64,000 nucleotides of DNA, from contig NZ_BAABEX010000007.1 in assembly GCF_039540375.1 (NCBI RefSeq), forward strand, positions 620,001 through 684,000, given 5' to 3'. The first letter of the stretch is position 1, and each line of letters opens with the position of its first letter. Origin of the DNA: Acidovorax_G lacteus (lineage in GTDB: Bacteria; Pseudomonadota; Gammaproteobacteria; Burkholderiales; Burkholderiaceae_C). This document shows positions 47,185 through 59,676 of this stretch, piece by piece. Position numbers and translations under genes: made by a program. The notes under the pieces are model-generated. The model was not told the DNA's origin and did no database searches. It worked only from the letters and a program-made list of their open reading frames with translations.

Positions 47185-47406
47185 TCAGCATCCCGGGGGC
47201 TCGCGGCGATCGGCGTCCTACCTGCCCAGGTACGAAGCGCCCCACACCGCCGCTCTCCCAGACGGGTGAGCGCCGCCTTGCGGCAGGTGGCCTGCAGGCT
47301 GTGCGATGGCCAGTGACCTCTGTGCGGCACGCGCATCGAGGTCTTACCGGGCATGTTCCCTGTGCACGGTAGGGCCTAGGAGTTGTCACTTTTAGAATGG
47401 GGCGAG

Positions 47407-50358
47407 ATGCCCCTGACAACGCTCATCCTCCTGCCCTTCATCGGCAGCCTTCTGGCGGCCGCTCTTCCGTCGAACGCGCGGAACACCGAATCGACCCTGG
47501 CAGGGGTGATCGCCCTGTTCTGTAGCGTCCAGCTGGCGCTGTGCTTTCCGCAGATCGCAGCCGGCGAGGTGCTTCAAGAGACAGTCCCTTGGATGGCCGC
47601 TGCAGGCCTGGTCTGGCACATCCGGATCGATGGCTTTGCCTGGATGTTCGGCATGCTGGTGCTGGGCGTGGGTTCGCTGGTGGTGCTGTATGCCCGCTAC
47701 TACCTCTCGCCTGCCGACCCTGCGCCCCGCTTCTTCGCTTTCTTGCTGGCCTTCATGGGCGCGATGCTGGGGGTGGTGCTGTCGGGCAACCTGCTGCAAA
47801 TGGTCGTGTTCTGGGAACTGACCAGCCTGTTTTCCTTCTTGCTGATCGGCTATTGGCACCACCGGCGCGACGCACGCCGTGGTGCGCGCATGGCTCTCAC
47901 CATCACCGGCACGGGGGGGCTGTGCCTGCTGGTCGCGGTGCTGTTGATCGGGCATATGGCCGGCAGTTACGCGCTGGACGATGTCCTGGCCCAGCGCCAG
48001 ACCATCCAGGCACACCCGTGGTACCTGCCCGCCCTGGCATTGCTGCTGCTGGGCGCGTTTACCAAAAGTGCGCAGTTTCCCTTTCATTTCTGGCTGCCAC
48101 AGGCCATGGCCGCTCCCACGCCGGTGTCGGCGTATCTGCATTCCGCCACCATGGTCAAGGCCGGTGTGTTCCTGCTGGCGCGGCTGTGGCCCGTGATGTC
48201 GGGCACCGACGCCTGGTTCTGGATGGTCGGCGGCGCGGGCCTGCTCACGCTGTTATGGGGGGGCGCGGCCGCGCTGTTTCAAAACGACCTCAAGGGGCTG
48301 CTGGCCTACTCCACGCTCTCGCACCTCGGGCTCATCACGCTGCTGCTGGGCCTCAACAGCCCGCTGGCTGCCGTTGCAGCGGTGTTCCACATCCTGAACC
48401 ATGCAACCTTCAAAGCCTCGCTGTTCATGGCCGCAGGCATTGTGGACCACGAGACCGGCACACGCGACCTGCGGCGCCTGCGGGGTCTGCGCCACGGCAT
48501 GCCCATCACCGCAACGCTGGCCTTTGTGGCCAGCGCCGCCATGGCGGGCGTGCCGCTGCTCAACGGTTTTCTGTCCAAGGAAATGTTCTTTGCCGAAACC
48601 GTGTTTCTTCAAGCAGCGCCCTGGCTGGAGTGGCTGCTGCCTGTAGCGGCCACAGTGGCTGGGCTCTGCGGCGTAGCGTACTCCTTGCGACTGGCGGTGG
48701 GCGTTTTCTGGGGCCCCAAAGCCGACGATCTGCCCAGAACGCCCCATGAGCCGCCCCACTGGATGCGGGTGCCGGTCGAACTGCTGGTACTGGCCTGCCT
48801 GGTGGTGGGCATCGCGCCCGCATGGTCGGTCGGCCCCGTGCTGGCGGCGGCGGCCCAACCGGTGGTAGGGGGGCCCCTGCCCGCCTACAGCCTCGCCATG
48901 TGGCACGGCTGGAACCTGCCGCTGGCCATGAGCATCGTGGCCCTGGTGGGCGGTGTGGCGCTGTACGTTGGCATCCTGCGCCCCCGCGCAGGCCTGGGCC
49001 TTGGCCGGTGGCCGCAGGGAGCGCGTGTGTTTGAAGCCCTGCACGCAGCCCTGATGCGAACCGCGGTCCGAACCTCTCGCCTGCTGAGCACGCGGCGGCT
49101 GCAGTGGCAGGTGCTGTGGATGGTGCTGGCGGCGCTCGTGGCTGGCGCCGTGCCGCTGCTGCGCTGGGGCCTGCAGATTGGCGACCGCGAACCTTTGCCG
49201 GCCTCGGCCACGTTCGCCATGTTGTGGGTGCTGGGCGGGGCCTGCGCGGTGGCCACGGCATGGCAGGCCAAATACCACCGGCTGGCCGCACTGGCGCTGC
49301 TGGCCGGCGCGGGGCTGGCCACCACGGTCACGTTCCTGTGGTTCTCGGCACCAGACCTGGCCCTCACGCAGATCGTGGTGGAGATCGTGACCACCATCCT
49401 GCTGCTGTTGGGCCTGCGCTGGTTGCCACGGCGCGACGAAGCCCTGCGGGCAAACGAAGAAGACCGCTCTGCCCGCACGCGTCTGCGGCGTGGGCGCGAC
49501 TTGCTGTTGGCCATCGCAGCCGGTGGGGGGATGGCACTCATCGCGCTGGCAATGATGAGCCGGCCCTTCCCGGACAGCACCTCGACCTTCTTCCTCGAGC
49601 GCGCCCTGACCGAAGGCGGCGGCACCAACGTGGTCAACGTGATGCTGGTGGACTTCCGCGGCTTCGACACCTTTGGCGAAATCGTGGTGCTGGGCATCGT
49701 GGCCGTTACGGTGTATGCGCTGCTTCGGCGCTTTCGCCCGGCGCGGGAAGTCATGGACCTGCCACCGCAGCAACGGGCCCTGCCCGCCGATGTGGCGACC
49801 GACCTGGCCCACCCGCGCCTGCAGGCCGATACCGCCGTGGGCTACCTGATGGTGCCGGCCGTGCTCGTGCGGCTGCTGCTGCCGTTTGCCACGCTGGTGG
49901 CAGCGTACCTGTTTCTGCGCGGGCACAACGAGCCCGGTGGCGGCTTCGTGGCCGGGCTCGTGTTTTCGGTGGCGCTGCTGCTGCAGTACATCGTGTCGGG
50001 CACGGCCTGGGTGGAATCGCACTGGCGCCTGCAGCCGCGGCGCTGGATTGCCATGGGAGCGCTCGTCACACTGGCGACCGGCCTGGGTTCGCTGGCCTGG
50101 GGCTATCCGTTCCTGACCAGCCACACCGCACACCTCGCGCTGCCGCTGCTGGGCGAGATGCACGTGGCCAGCGCACTGTTCTTTGACATCGGCGTGTTCA
50201 CGCTGGTCGTCGGATCCACCCTGCTGATCCTTACGGCGCTGGCCCATCAGTCGGTGCGCAGCCACCGCTACCACGCGCGCACGCAGGACGATGCGCCCAC
50301 CCCTCCACCGGCCGCCGCTGCGGCGGCCCCTGCTGCCAAGGAGTCCCCATGGAAGTGA
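47407..50358 (+). CDS. mnhA: Cation/proton antiporter subunit A (MrpA/MnhA type, with B domain)
   Basis: 983-residue, many-helix membrane protein. The N-terminal ~700 residues resemble NuoL-type antiporter subunits (VFWELTSLFSFLLIGYWHHR, KSAQFPFHFWLPQAM, LLAYSTLSHLGLITLLLG). The C-terminal part (about 820-970) is an MrpB-like domain, with PGGGFVAGLVFSVALLLQYI. This fused A+B form is known as PhaAB in rhizobia. It exchanges Na+ or K+ for H+ as part of a multi-subunit complex. The next gene overlaps by 10 bp. Confidence 0.93.
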   Translation: MPLTTLILLPFIGSLLAAALPSNARNTESTLAGVIALFCSVQLALCFPQIAAGEVLQETVPWMAAAGLVWHIRIDGFAWMFGMLVLGVGSLVVLYARYYLSPADPAPRFFAFLLAFMGAMLGVVLSGNLLQMVVFWELTSLFSFLLIGYWHHRRDARRGARMALTITGTGGLCLLVAVLLIGHMAGSYALDDVLAQRQTIQAHPWYLPALALLLLGAFTKSAQFPFHFWLPQAMAAPTPVSAYLHSATMVKAGVFLLARLWPVMSGTDAWFWMVGGAGLLTLLWGGAAALFQNDLKGLLAYSTLSHLGLITLLLGLNSPLAAVAAVFHILNHATFKASLFMAAGIVDHETGTRDLRRLRGLRHGMPITATLAFVASAAMAGVPLLNGFLSKEMFFAETVFLQAAPWLEWLLPVAATVAGLCGVAYSLRLAVGVFWGPKADDLPRTPHEPPHWMRVPVELLVLACLVVGIAPAWSVGPVLAAAAQPVVGGPLPAYSLAMWHGWNLPLAMSIVALVGGVALYVGILRPRAGLGLGRWPQGARVFEALHAALMRTAVRTSRLLSTRRLQWQVLWMVLAALVAGAVPLLRWGLQIGDREPLPASATFAMLWVLGGACAVATAWQAKYHRLAALALLAGAGLATTVTFLWFSAPDLALTQIVVEIVTTILLLLGLRWLPRRDEALRANEEDRSARTRLRRGRDLLLAIAAGGGMALIALAMMSRPFPDSTSTFFLERALTEGGGTNVVNVMLVDFRGFDTFGEIVVLGIVAVTVYALLRRFRPAREVMDLPPQQRALPADVATDLAHPRLQADTAVGYLMVPAVLVRLLLPFATLVAAYLFLRGHNEPGGGFVAGLVFSVALLLQYIVSGTAWVESHWRLQPRRWIAMGALVTLATGLGSLAWGYPFLTSHTAHLALPLLGEMHVASALFFDIGVFTLVVGSTLLILTALAHQSVRSHRYHARTQDDAPTPPPAAAAAAPAAKESPWK

Positions 50359-50714
50359 TCCTGGCCCTGGCGATTGGCGTGCTCACCGGCTCGGCCGTCT
50401 GGCTGCTGCTGCGCCCGCGCACGTTCCAGTTCATCATGGGTTTGTCGCTGCTGGCCTATGCGGTCAATCTGTTCATCTTCAGTATGGGCCGGCTGGGCTT
50501 GGCCATCGACAAGGAGCCCGTGATCCAGCCCGGCGTACCGCAGGACCTGCTGCACTACGCCGACCCCATGCCGCAGGCGCTCACGCTCACGGCCATCGTC
50601 ATCGGCTTTGCAATGACCGCGCTGTTCCTGGTGCTGCTGCTGGCATCGCGCGGCGTTGCGGGCAGCGACCATGTGGATGGCCGTGACGCCCAGGACACAC
50701 AGGAGATGCCCTGA
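50349..50714 (+). CDS. mnhC: Cation/proton antiporter subunit C
   Basis: 121-residue membrane protein with three hydrophobic helices, similar to NuoK. FIMGLSLLAYAVNLFIFSMG and DPMPQALTLTAIVIGFAMTA are MrpC signatures. It overlaps mnhA by 10 bp and ends 2 bp before mnhD. Confidence 0.93.
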   Translation: MEVILALAIGVLTGSAVWLLLRPRTFQFIMGLSLLAYAVNLFIFSMGRLGLAIDKEPVIQPGVPQDLLHYADPMPQALTLTAIVIGFAMTALFLVLLLASRGVAGSDHVDGRDAQDTQEMP

Positions 50715-50716
50715 GC

Positions 50717-52414
50717 ATGGATCTGTTCACGTTGCTGTCTCCGCTGTTTTCACCGCACTGGCTGCTCGCGCCCATCGTGCTGCCGCTGGCCACCGCGGCC
50801 GTGCTGCTGCTGTTGCGCGAGGAGCAGCGCCGCCTCAAGGTGCTGATCCAGTTGCTGTCGTGCAGCATGGGCCTGGGCGTGGCCGTGCTCTTGTTGATGC
50901 AGGCCGATGCGCCCAGTGGGCCGAGCGGTCTCGGGGCCTATCTACCGGGCAACTGGCCTGCGCCTTTTGGCATCGTGCTCGCGCTCGACCGTCTGTCGGC
51001 CCTGATGCTCGTGCTCACGGCCACGCTGGGACTGGTGGCAGCCTGCTACGCGGCTGGGGGCTGGTACCGCGCGGGCGTGCATTTTCATCCGCTGCTGCAG
51101 TTCCAACTCATGGGCTTGGGCGGTGCGTTTCTCACGGCCGACCTGTTCAACCTGTTCGTGTTCTTCGAGATCACGCTGGCCGCGTCGTACGGGCTGCTGC
51201 TGCACGGCTCGGGGCCCGCGCGCATTGGTGCGGGGCTGCACTACGTAGCCGTCAACCTCGTAGCGTCGGCGTTGTTCCTGGTCGGCGTTTCCATGCTGTA
51301 CGGCATCACTGGCACGCTGAACATGGCCGATCTGGCCCGCAGCGTGGCCGAGGTGGCCCCAGCAGACCGCGGCCTGCTGCACGCTGCGGCGGCCATTCTG
51401 GGGGTGGCGTTTCTGATCAAGGCGGCCGTGTGGCCACTCAACTTCTGGCTGGTGCCTGCCTACAGTGCGGCCACCGCACCCGTGGCCGCGCTGTTTGCCC
51501 TGCTGACCAAGCTGGGGCTGTACGCCGTGCTGCGGCTGTGGACGCTGCTGTTCGGCGGCGATGCCGGTGTGTCGGCAGGCTTTGCGGCGGCGTGGCTGTC
51601 GGGGGCGGGACTTGTCACGCTGGCCTGGGGCGCGTTGGGCCTGCTGGCATCGCAGCGCCTGCCCGCTGTGGCTGGCTATGCGGCGGTGGTCTCGTCGGGC
51701 CTGCTGCTGGCCGCCGTGGGCCTGGGCCAGGCGTCGGTCACGGCCGGGCTGCTGTTCTACCTCGTCAGCTCCACCCTCGGCGTGGCCCTGCTGTTTTTGC
51801 TGGCCGACCTGCTTGAGCGCTGGCGCGAGCGCGAAGCACGCCCTGCGCCCGACGAGGCCACGGACGATGCGCCGTTTCTCACACCCGATCTGGGCTCCAC
51901 CCAGTCGCACAACCTGGACGATGACGAAGTGGCGCTGATCGGCCGCCCCATTCCGGCCGGTGCGGCGGTGCTGGGCCTGGCCTTTCTGGGAGCCGTGCTG
52001 CTGGTGGCTGGGCTGCCACCCCTGCCCGGCTTTGTGGGCAAGGTGCTCATCGGGCAGGCGCTGCTGGCGCTGCCGGGCTTTACAGGGCCCGGCATCCCCT
52101 GGGCGCTGCTGTTGCTGGCCTTGATGATGGTGTCGGGCCTGGCCGCACTGGTCTCGCTCACGCGCCTGGGCATGCGGCACTTCTGGAGCGCGCAGGGCCG
52201 TGGCACCCCTGTCGTGCGCGTGGCCGAGGGCGTGCCGGTGGCCGCGCTGCTGGCGCTGGCTGTCGCCCTCACGCTGCATGGCGAGGCCCTGCTGCGCTAC
52301 ACCACCGCGGCTGCCACCGCGCTGCACCAGCCCGCAGCCTATCTGGAGACCGTACTGGGCGCACAGCCGGTGCCCAGCCCGGCCGCCACCGCGGGCCGCG
52401 AGGGAGAACGCTGA
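50717..52414 (+). CDS. mnhD: Cation/proton antiporter subunit D
   Basis: 565-residue NuoN/NuoM-like membrane subunit with about 14 helices. LFNLFVFFEITLAASYGLLLHG and KAAVWPLNFWLVPAYSAATAPVAALF are the proton-channel signatures. The loop near 370-400 (APDEATDDAPFLTPDLGS) is acidic. It shares its last base with the start of mnhE. Confidence 0.93.
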   Translation: MDLFTLLSPLFSPHWLLAPIVLPLATAAVLLLLREEQRRLKVLIQLLSCSMGLGVAVLLLMQADAPSGPSGLGAYLPGNWPAPFGIVLALDRLSALMLVLTATLGLVAACYAAGGWYRAGVHFHPLLQFQLMGLGGAFLTADLFNLFVFFEITLAASYGLLLHGSGPARIGAGLHYVAVNLVASALFLVGVSMLYGITGTLNMADLARSVAEVAPADRGLLHAAAAILGVAFLIKAAVWPLNFWLVPAYSAATAPVAALFALLTKLGLYAVLRLWTLLFGGDAGVSAGFAAAWLSGAGLVTLAWGALGLLASQRLPAVAGYAAVVSSGLLLAAVGLGQASVTAGLLFYLVSSTLGVALLFLLADLLERWREREARPAPDEATDDAPFLTPDLGSTQSHNLDDDEVALIGRPIPAGAAVLGLAFLGAVLLVAGLPPLPGFVGKVLIGQALLALPGFTGPGIPWALLLLALMMVSGLAALVSLTRLGMRHFWSAQGRGTPVVRVAEGVPVAALLALAVALTLHGEALLRYTTAAATALHQPAAYLETVLGAQPVPSPAATAGREGER

Positions 52415-52911
52415 TGCGCCGCCGTTGGCTGCCCCACCCCTTGCTGAGCCTGGCCCTGTGGGGGCTGTGGCTGCTGCTCAACCGCAGCCTTGGGCTGGGT
52501 CACATCCTGCTGGGCCTGGTGCTGGCGGTGTGGATTCCGTGGATGACCGCAGGCCTGCGACCGCTGCCCGTGCGCATTCGGCGCCCCGGCGTGGTGCTGC
52601 GGCTGGCCGCCACCATCGTGTGGGACGCCACGGTGTCCAACCTGCAGGCCGTGCGTGTGCTCTGGGCGCCGCACAGCCCACGGCGGCATCCACCGGGGTT
52701 CATCTGCATCCCACTGCGCCTGCGCGACCCGAACGCGCTGGCCGTGCTGGCCACCATCACCTGCATCACGCCCGGATCGGCCTGGGCTGAGCTCTCGCTG
52801 GACCGCAGCCAGCTGTTGCTGCACGTGCTGGAGCTGGAAGACGCCGAGGCCGCCATCCGCCATGTGCAGGAACGCTACGAACAGCCGCTGATGGAGATTT
52901 TTGAGTCATGA
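52414..52911 (+). CDS. mnhE: Cation/proton antiporter subunit E
   Basis: 165-residue protein with two N-terminal helices and a cytoplasmic C-terminal domain. CIPLRLRDPNALAVLATITCITPGSAW and LHVLELEDAE match the MnhE family. Overlaps mnhD by 1 bp and mnhF by 4 bp. Confidence 0.92.
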   Translation: MRRRWLPHPLLSLALWGLWLLLNRSLGLGHILLGLVLAVWIPWMTAGLRPLPVRIRRPGVVLRLAATIVWDATVSNLQAVRVLWAPHSPRRHPPGFICIPLRLRDPNALAVLATITCITPGSAWAELSLDRSQLLLHVLELEDAEAAIRHVQERYEQPLMEIFES

Positions 52912-53186
52912 CCCCGATGCTCGACTGGGCCCTGCCGCTGGCCCTGCTGATGCTGGCGCTGGCCATGGGCCTGTGCCTGGTGCGCCTGCTGCGCGGCCCC
53001 ACGGCGCAAGACCGCGTGCTGGCGCTCGACTGCATGGCGCTCAACGGTATGCTGCTGATGCTGGTGATGGGCCTGCTGTACGCCAGCCGCACCTACTTTG
53101 AGGCCGCGCTGCTGCTGGCCCTGTTCAGCTTTGTGGGCACCATGGCCATGGCCAAGTTCCTGCTGCGCGGCGAGGTGATCGAATGA
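52908..53186 (+). CDS. mnhF: Cation/proton antiporter subunit F
   Basis: 92-residue, three-helix membrane protein. VRLLRGPTAQDRVLALDCMA is the MnhF signature. Overlaps both neighbours by 4 bp. Confidence 0.93.
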   Translation: MTPMLDWALPLALLMLALAMGLCLVRLLRGPTAQDRVLALDCMALNGMLLMLVMGLLYASRTYFEAALLLALFSFVGTMAMAKFLLRGEVIE

Positions 53187-53605
53187 ACGCCGCCCTGCCC
53201 GCCTGGGCCGATGCGCTGGTGGCCGTGCTGGTGCTGGCCGGTGCGCTGCTGGCGCTGCTGGGCTCCAGCGGCCTGCTGCGCCTGCGCAGCTTTTTTGAGC
53301 GGGTGCATGCGCCCGCCATCATCGCCACGCTGGCCTGCTGGTGCATCGTGCACGCGTCGGTGATTTTCTTCTCGGTGACCGAAGGCGGCCTGGCGCTGCA
53401 CGCCTGGCTGACTGCGCTGTTCGTGGCCATCACCGTGCCGGTGATGTCGATTTTTCTGATGCGGGCAGCGTTGTTCCGCGCGCGGCAGGCGGGCGAGCCG
53501 GTGCCGCCCAGCCTGAGCCGCAGCAGCGGCCAGACGCCCCTGCCCGCCCCGGGTTCAGCCCCAAGGCCGCAGGGCTCCGCCCCACCAGACGCTATCAAAA
53601 AGTGA
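53183..53605 (+). CDS. mnhG: Cation/proton antiporter subunit G
   Basis: 140-residue protein with three helices and a Pro/Ser-rich tail. LALLGSSGLLRLRSFFERVHAP matches MnhG. It completes the A(B)-C-D-E-F-G set, so the complex is complete as group 2 Mrp operons with fused AB are. The dispersed palindromic repeat begins inside its last codons. Confidence 0.92.
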   Translation: MNAALPAWADALVAVLVLAGALLALLGSSGLLRLRSFFERVHAPAIIATLACWCIVHASVIFFSVTEGGLALHAWLTALFVAITVPVMSIFLMRAALFRARQAGEPVPPSLSRSSGQTPLPAPGSAPRPQGSAPPDAIKK

Positions 53606-53638
53606 GCTGCTTGTGCTTGATTGATAAGCACAAGCAGC
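53591..53638 (+). repeat. Dispersed palindromic repeat, copy 4 (mnhG-hydantoinase gap)
   Basis: GCTATCAAAA... followed by the perfect 13-bp inverted repeat GCTGCTTGTGCTT-(7)-AAGCACAAGCAGC at 53606-53618 and 53626-53638. Relative to copy 1, both arms carry the matching change (C to T, G to A), so pairing is kept. It lies between convergent genes and could end transcription from both. Confidence 0.85.
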
Positions 53639-53708
53639 CGATTTGACTGGGAACGCCGGAGCGCACTGACCGGCCCTGCGCCCCAGAGGTGCGCAACCCC
53701 GGCTTCGA

Positions 53709-57362
<3,654 letters not shown>

Positions 57363-57365
57363 GGT

Positions 57366-57413
57366 TGCTATGCTTTCGATAGCTGCTCGTGCTTGGAAAT
57401 CAAGCACGAGAGC
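57366..57413 (+). repeat. Dispersed palindromic repeat, copy 5
   Basis: GCTATGCTTTCGATAGC then GCTGCTCGTGCTTG-GAAAT-CAAGCACGAG-AGC. One base has been lost from the right arm. It occupies the gap between the hydantoinase start and the MarR-like gene. Confidence 0.82.
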
Positions 57414-57452
57414 CGGTTTTGGTTCCAATATGCCCGACAGCGCGCGGGGGGA

Positions 57453-57980
57453 CTACAGCGACGCGGCCGAGCGCGCCGCCTGGTCGTACATGCCCGAGAG
57501 CACGCGCAGCAGGCGTGCCAGCTCGCCGATGTCGCGGTTCAGCGCCTCGTCGGCTTTGAGCGCGTCGATCAGGCAGGTCTCGCGGATTTCGCGGTAGCGC
57601 TGCACGTAGGCGCGGCCAGTGTCGGTGGCGGCATAGGTCACTTCCTTGCCGTTCTTTTGCGAGGCCACCACGCCCAGCGCCTGCAGCTTCTTGAGCGCGT
57701 AGTTCACCAGGTGCGTGTCTTCCACGTTCATGATGAAACAGATGTCAGACAGCCGCTTGTCCCGCGCGCGGTGCGTGACGTGGTGCAGCACCACCACATC
57801 AAGCGGGGTCAGGTCCTTCAAGCCTGCCGCCGACATGCAGTGCACCACCCACCGGTGGAAGGCGTTGCCCGCCACGATCAGGCCGAATTCGAACTCGCTC
57901 ATCTCGGCGCTCTGGGCCGACACCAGATGGGCCGACGACACGATGGGGCCGGACTCGCTGGCGGGAGATTTGGACTTCAT
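57453..57980 (-). CDS. MarR-like winged-helix regulator
   Basis: 175-residue DNA-binding protein predicted from its winged-helix region (about 55-115; LDVVVLHHVTHRARDKRLSDIC, then VNYALKKLQALGVVASQKNGKEVTYAAT). The ending is helical. The start at 57980 (MKSKSPASESG) is preferred over an upstream ATG at 58010. It sits 90 bp upstream of the hydantoinase on the same strand and faces the TRAP genes across a 176-bp gap. This suggests it controls one or both, probably as a repressor, in response to the substrate. Confidence 0.82.
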   Translation of the reverse strand: MKSKSPASESGPIVSSAHLVSAQSAEMSEFEFGLIVAGNAFHRWVVHCMSAAGLKDLTPLDVVVLHHVTHRARDKRLSDICFIMNVEDTHLVNYALKKLQALGVVASQKNGKEVTYAATDTGRAYVQRYREIRETCLIDALKADEALNRDIGELARLLRVLSGMYDQAARSAASL

Positions 57981-58049
57981 GGGCGCTTTCCGCAGGGGTG
58001 GGACTGGCACAACTCATGCATGCGCAGGAATTGTAGGTACGTAGAGAAT

Positions 58050-58104
58050 AAATTGTCGTTAAATTGTCGACATACAGCGGAAACACCTAGAGCAAATTGT
58101 TGAC
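58050..58104. promoter_or_regulatory. Repeated AAATTGTYG motifs, candidate operator
   Basis: Three direct copies in the gap between the MarR-like gene and the TRAP gene: AAATTGTCG (58050-58058), AAATTGTCGAC (58061-58071) and AAATTGTTGAC (58094-58104). The first two start 11 bp apart, about one helical turn. Binding by the neighbouring regulator is inference. Confidence 0.5.
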
Positions 58105-58156
58105 GTTGCGCGCTACAGTGCCTGCACCCCAACGTTCAACCTTGTGGAGCCTCCCG

Positions 58157-59140
58157 ATGAAGCGTCGTTCTCTTGCCCTTTCTTCGCTGGCCGCTGCGGC
58201 CCTCGTCGCGCTTGGTACAAGCGCCGCTCAGGCGCAAACCAAATGGGATCTGGCGGCGGCCTACCCCGCCACCAACTTCCACACGGAAAACCTGGTCCAG
58301 TTCGCCTCGGATGTCGACAAGGCCACGGGCGGCAAGCTCAAGATCACCGTGCACGCCAATGCGGCGCTGTTCAAGGCCCCCGAGATCAAGCGCGCCGTAC
58401 AGGGCGGGCAAGCCCAGATGGGCGAGATCCTGCTCGCGAACTTCCAGAACGAATGGCAGATTTTTGGGGTGGATGGCATCCCCTTCCTGGCCGACAGCTA
58501 CGACGCGTCGCGCAAGCTGTATGCGGCGCAAAAGCCTTTCCTTGAAAAGAAACTGGCCGAGCAGGGCATGATCCTGCTGTACTCGGTGGCCTGGCCGCCG
58601 CAAGGCATCTACACCAAGAAGCCGCTGGCCAGCGCAGCAGATCTCAAGGGCGTGAAGTGGCGCGCCTACAGTCCGGCCACCGCCCGCATTGCCGAACTCG
58701 TGGGCGCCCAGCCCGTCACCGTGCAGGCTGCCGAGTTCTCGCAGGCCCTGGCCACCGGCGTGGTGGAGTCCACCATGACCTCTGGTGCCACGGGTGTGGA
58801 CAGCAAGCTCTTCGAGCACCTCAAGTTCTACTACGACACCCAGGCCTGGCTGCCCAAAAACGCGGTGCTCATCAACAAGAAGGCGTTTGATGCCCTAGAC
58901 AAGCCCACCCAGGATGCGGTGCTGAAAGCCGGTGCCGACGCCGAGGCCCGTGGCTGGACCACCAGCCAGAAGGTCAACACCGACACCATTGCCAAACTCA
59001 AGGCCAACGGCATGGAAGTGACCCCGCCGCCGGCCGCGCTCAAGGCCGACATGGCCAAGGTGGGCGACACCATGCTCAAGGAATGGCTGGACAAGGCCGG
59101 CCCTGAAGGCAAAGCACTGGTCGACAACTTCCGCAAATAA
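58157..59140 (+). CDS. TRAP transporter substrate-binding protein (DctP type)
   Basis: 327-residue periplasmic binding protein. A signal peptide (MKRRSLALSSLAAAALVALGTSAAQA) is followed by the mature start QTKWDLAAAYPATNFH. LKITVHANAALFKAPEIKRAVQGGQAQMGE is the DctP-type ligand-binding start, and the R in VKWRAYSPATARI is at the site that usually clamps a carboxylate. The ligand is probably a small organic acid, perhaps linked to the hydantoinase. It is 8 bp upstream of dctQ. Confidence 0.92.
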   Translation: MKRRSLALSSLAAAALVALGTSAAQAQTKWDLAAAYPATNFHTENLVQFASDVDKATGGKLKITVHANAALFKAPEIKRAVQGGQAQMGEILLANFQNEWQIFGVDGIPFLADSYDASRKLYAAQKPFLEKKLAEQGMILLYSVAWPPQGIYTKKPLASAADLKGVKWRAYSPATARIAELVGAQPVTVQAAEFSQALATGVVESTMTSGATGVDSKLFEHLKFYYDTQAWLPKNAVLINKKAFDALDKPTQDAVLKAGADAEARGWTTSQKVNTDTIAKLKANGMEVTPPPAALKADMAKVGDTMLKEWLDKAGPEGKALVDNFRK

Positions 59141-59148
59141 GCCCCCGT

Positions 59149-59658
59149 ATGCGCCGCCTCCTTGATGCGCTTTACGACAGCGCTGCCGCCCTGGCGGCGC
59201 TTTTCATGGTTGGGCTGCTGGGCATGGTGCTGCTGTCCATCATCAGCCGCCAGTTGCACTTTCATGTGCCCGGCACCGACGCCTATGCGGGCTACCTGAT
59301 GGCGGCAGCGGGCTTCATGGCCCTCGCTCACACCCTCAAGCGGGGCGAGCACATCCGCGTGACGCTGCTGCTCAATGCGCTGCGCGGTTCGATGCGCAAG
59401 GGCATGGAGGTGTGGGCCCTGGGCGTGGCCACCTTGCTTGCCGTGCTGTTTGCCTATTACAGCTGCAAGCTGGCCTGGCAATCACACGAGTTCCATGACG
59501 TATCCACCAGCAGCGATGCAACGCCGCTGTGGATTCCACAACTGTCCATGGCGCTCGGCACGGTGGTGTTGGCCATCGCCTTTCTGGACGAGCTGGTTCT
59601 GGAGCTGATGGGCCGCCGCCCGCGCCCGCAGTCGGACGAACTTCTGCGCAACGAATGA
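59149..59658 (+). CDS. TRAP transporter small membrane subunit (DctQ type)
   Basis: 169-residue inner-membrane protein with four predicted helices. The FHVPGTDAYAGYLMAAAGFMALAHTLKRGEHIRVTLLL segment contains the conserved DctQ core (about 40-75). It forms the transporter with the large subunit and follows the binding protein by 8 bp. Confidence 0.9.
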   Translation: MRRLLDALYDSAAALAALFMVGLLGMVLLSIISRQLHFHVPGTDAYAGYLMAAAGFMALAHTLKRGEHIRVTLLLNALRGSMRKGMEVWALGVATLLAVLFAYYSCKLAWQSHEFHDVSTSSDATPLWIPQLSMALGTVVLAIAFLDELVLELMGRRPRPQSDELLRNE

Positions 59659-59676
59659 CCTGAGGATGCCTGCACC

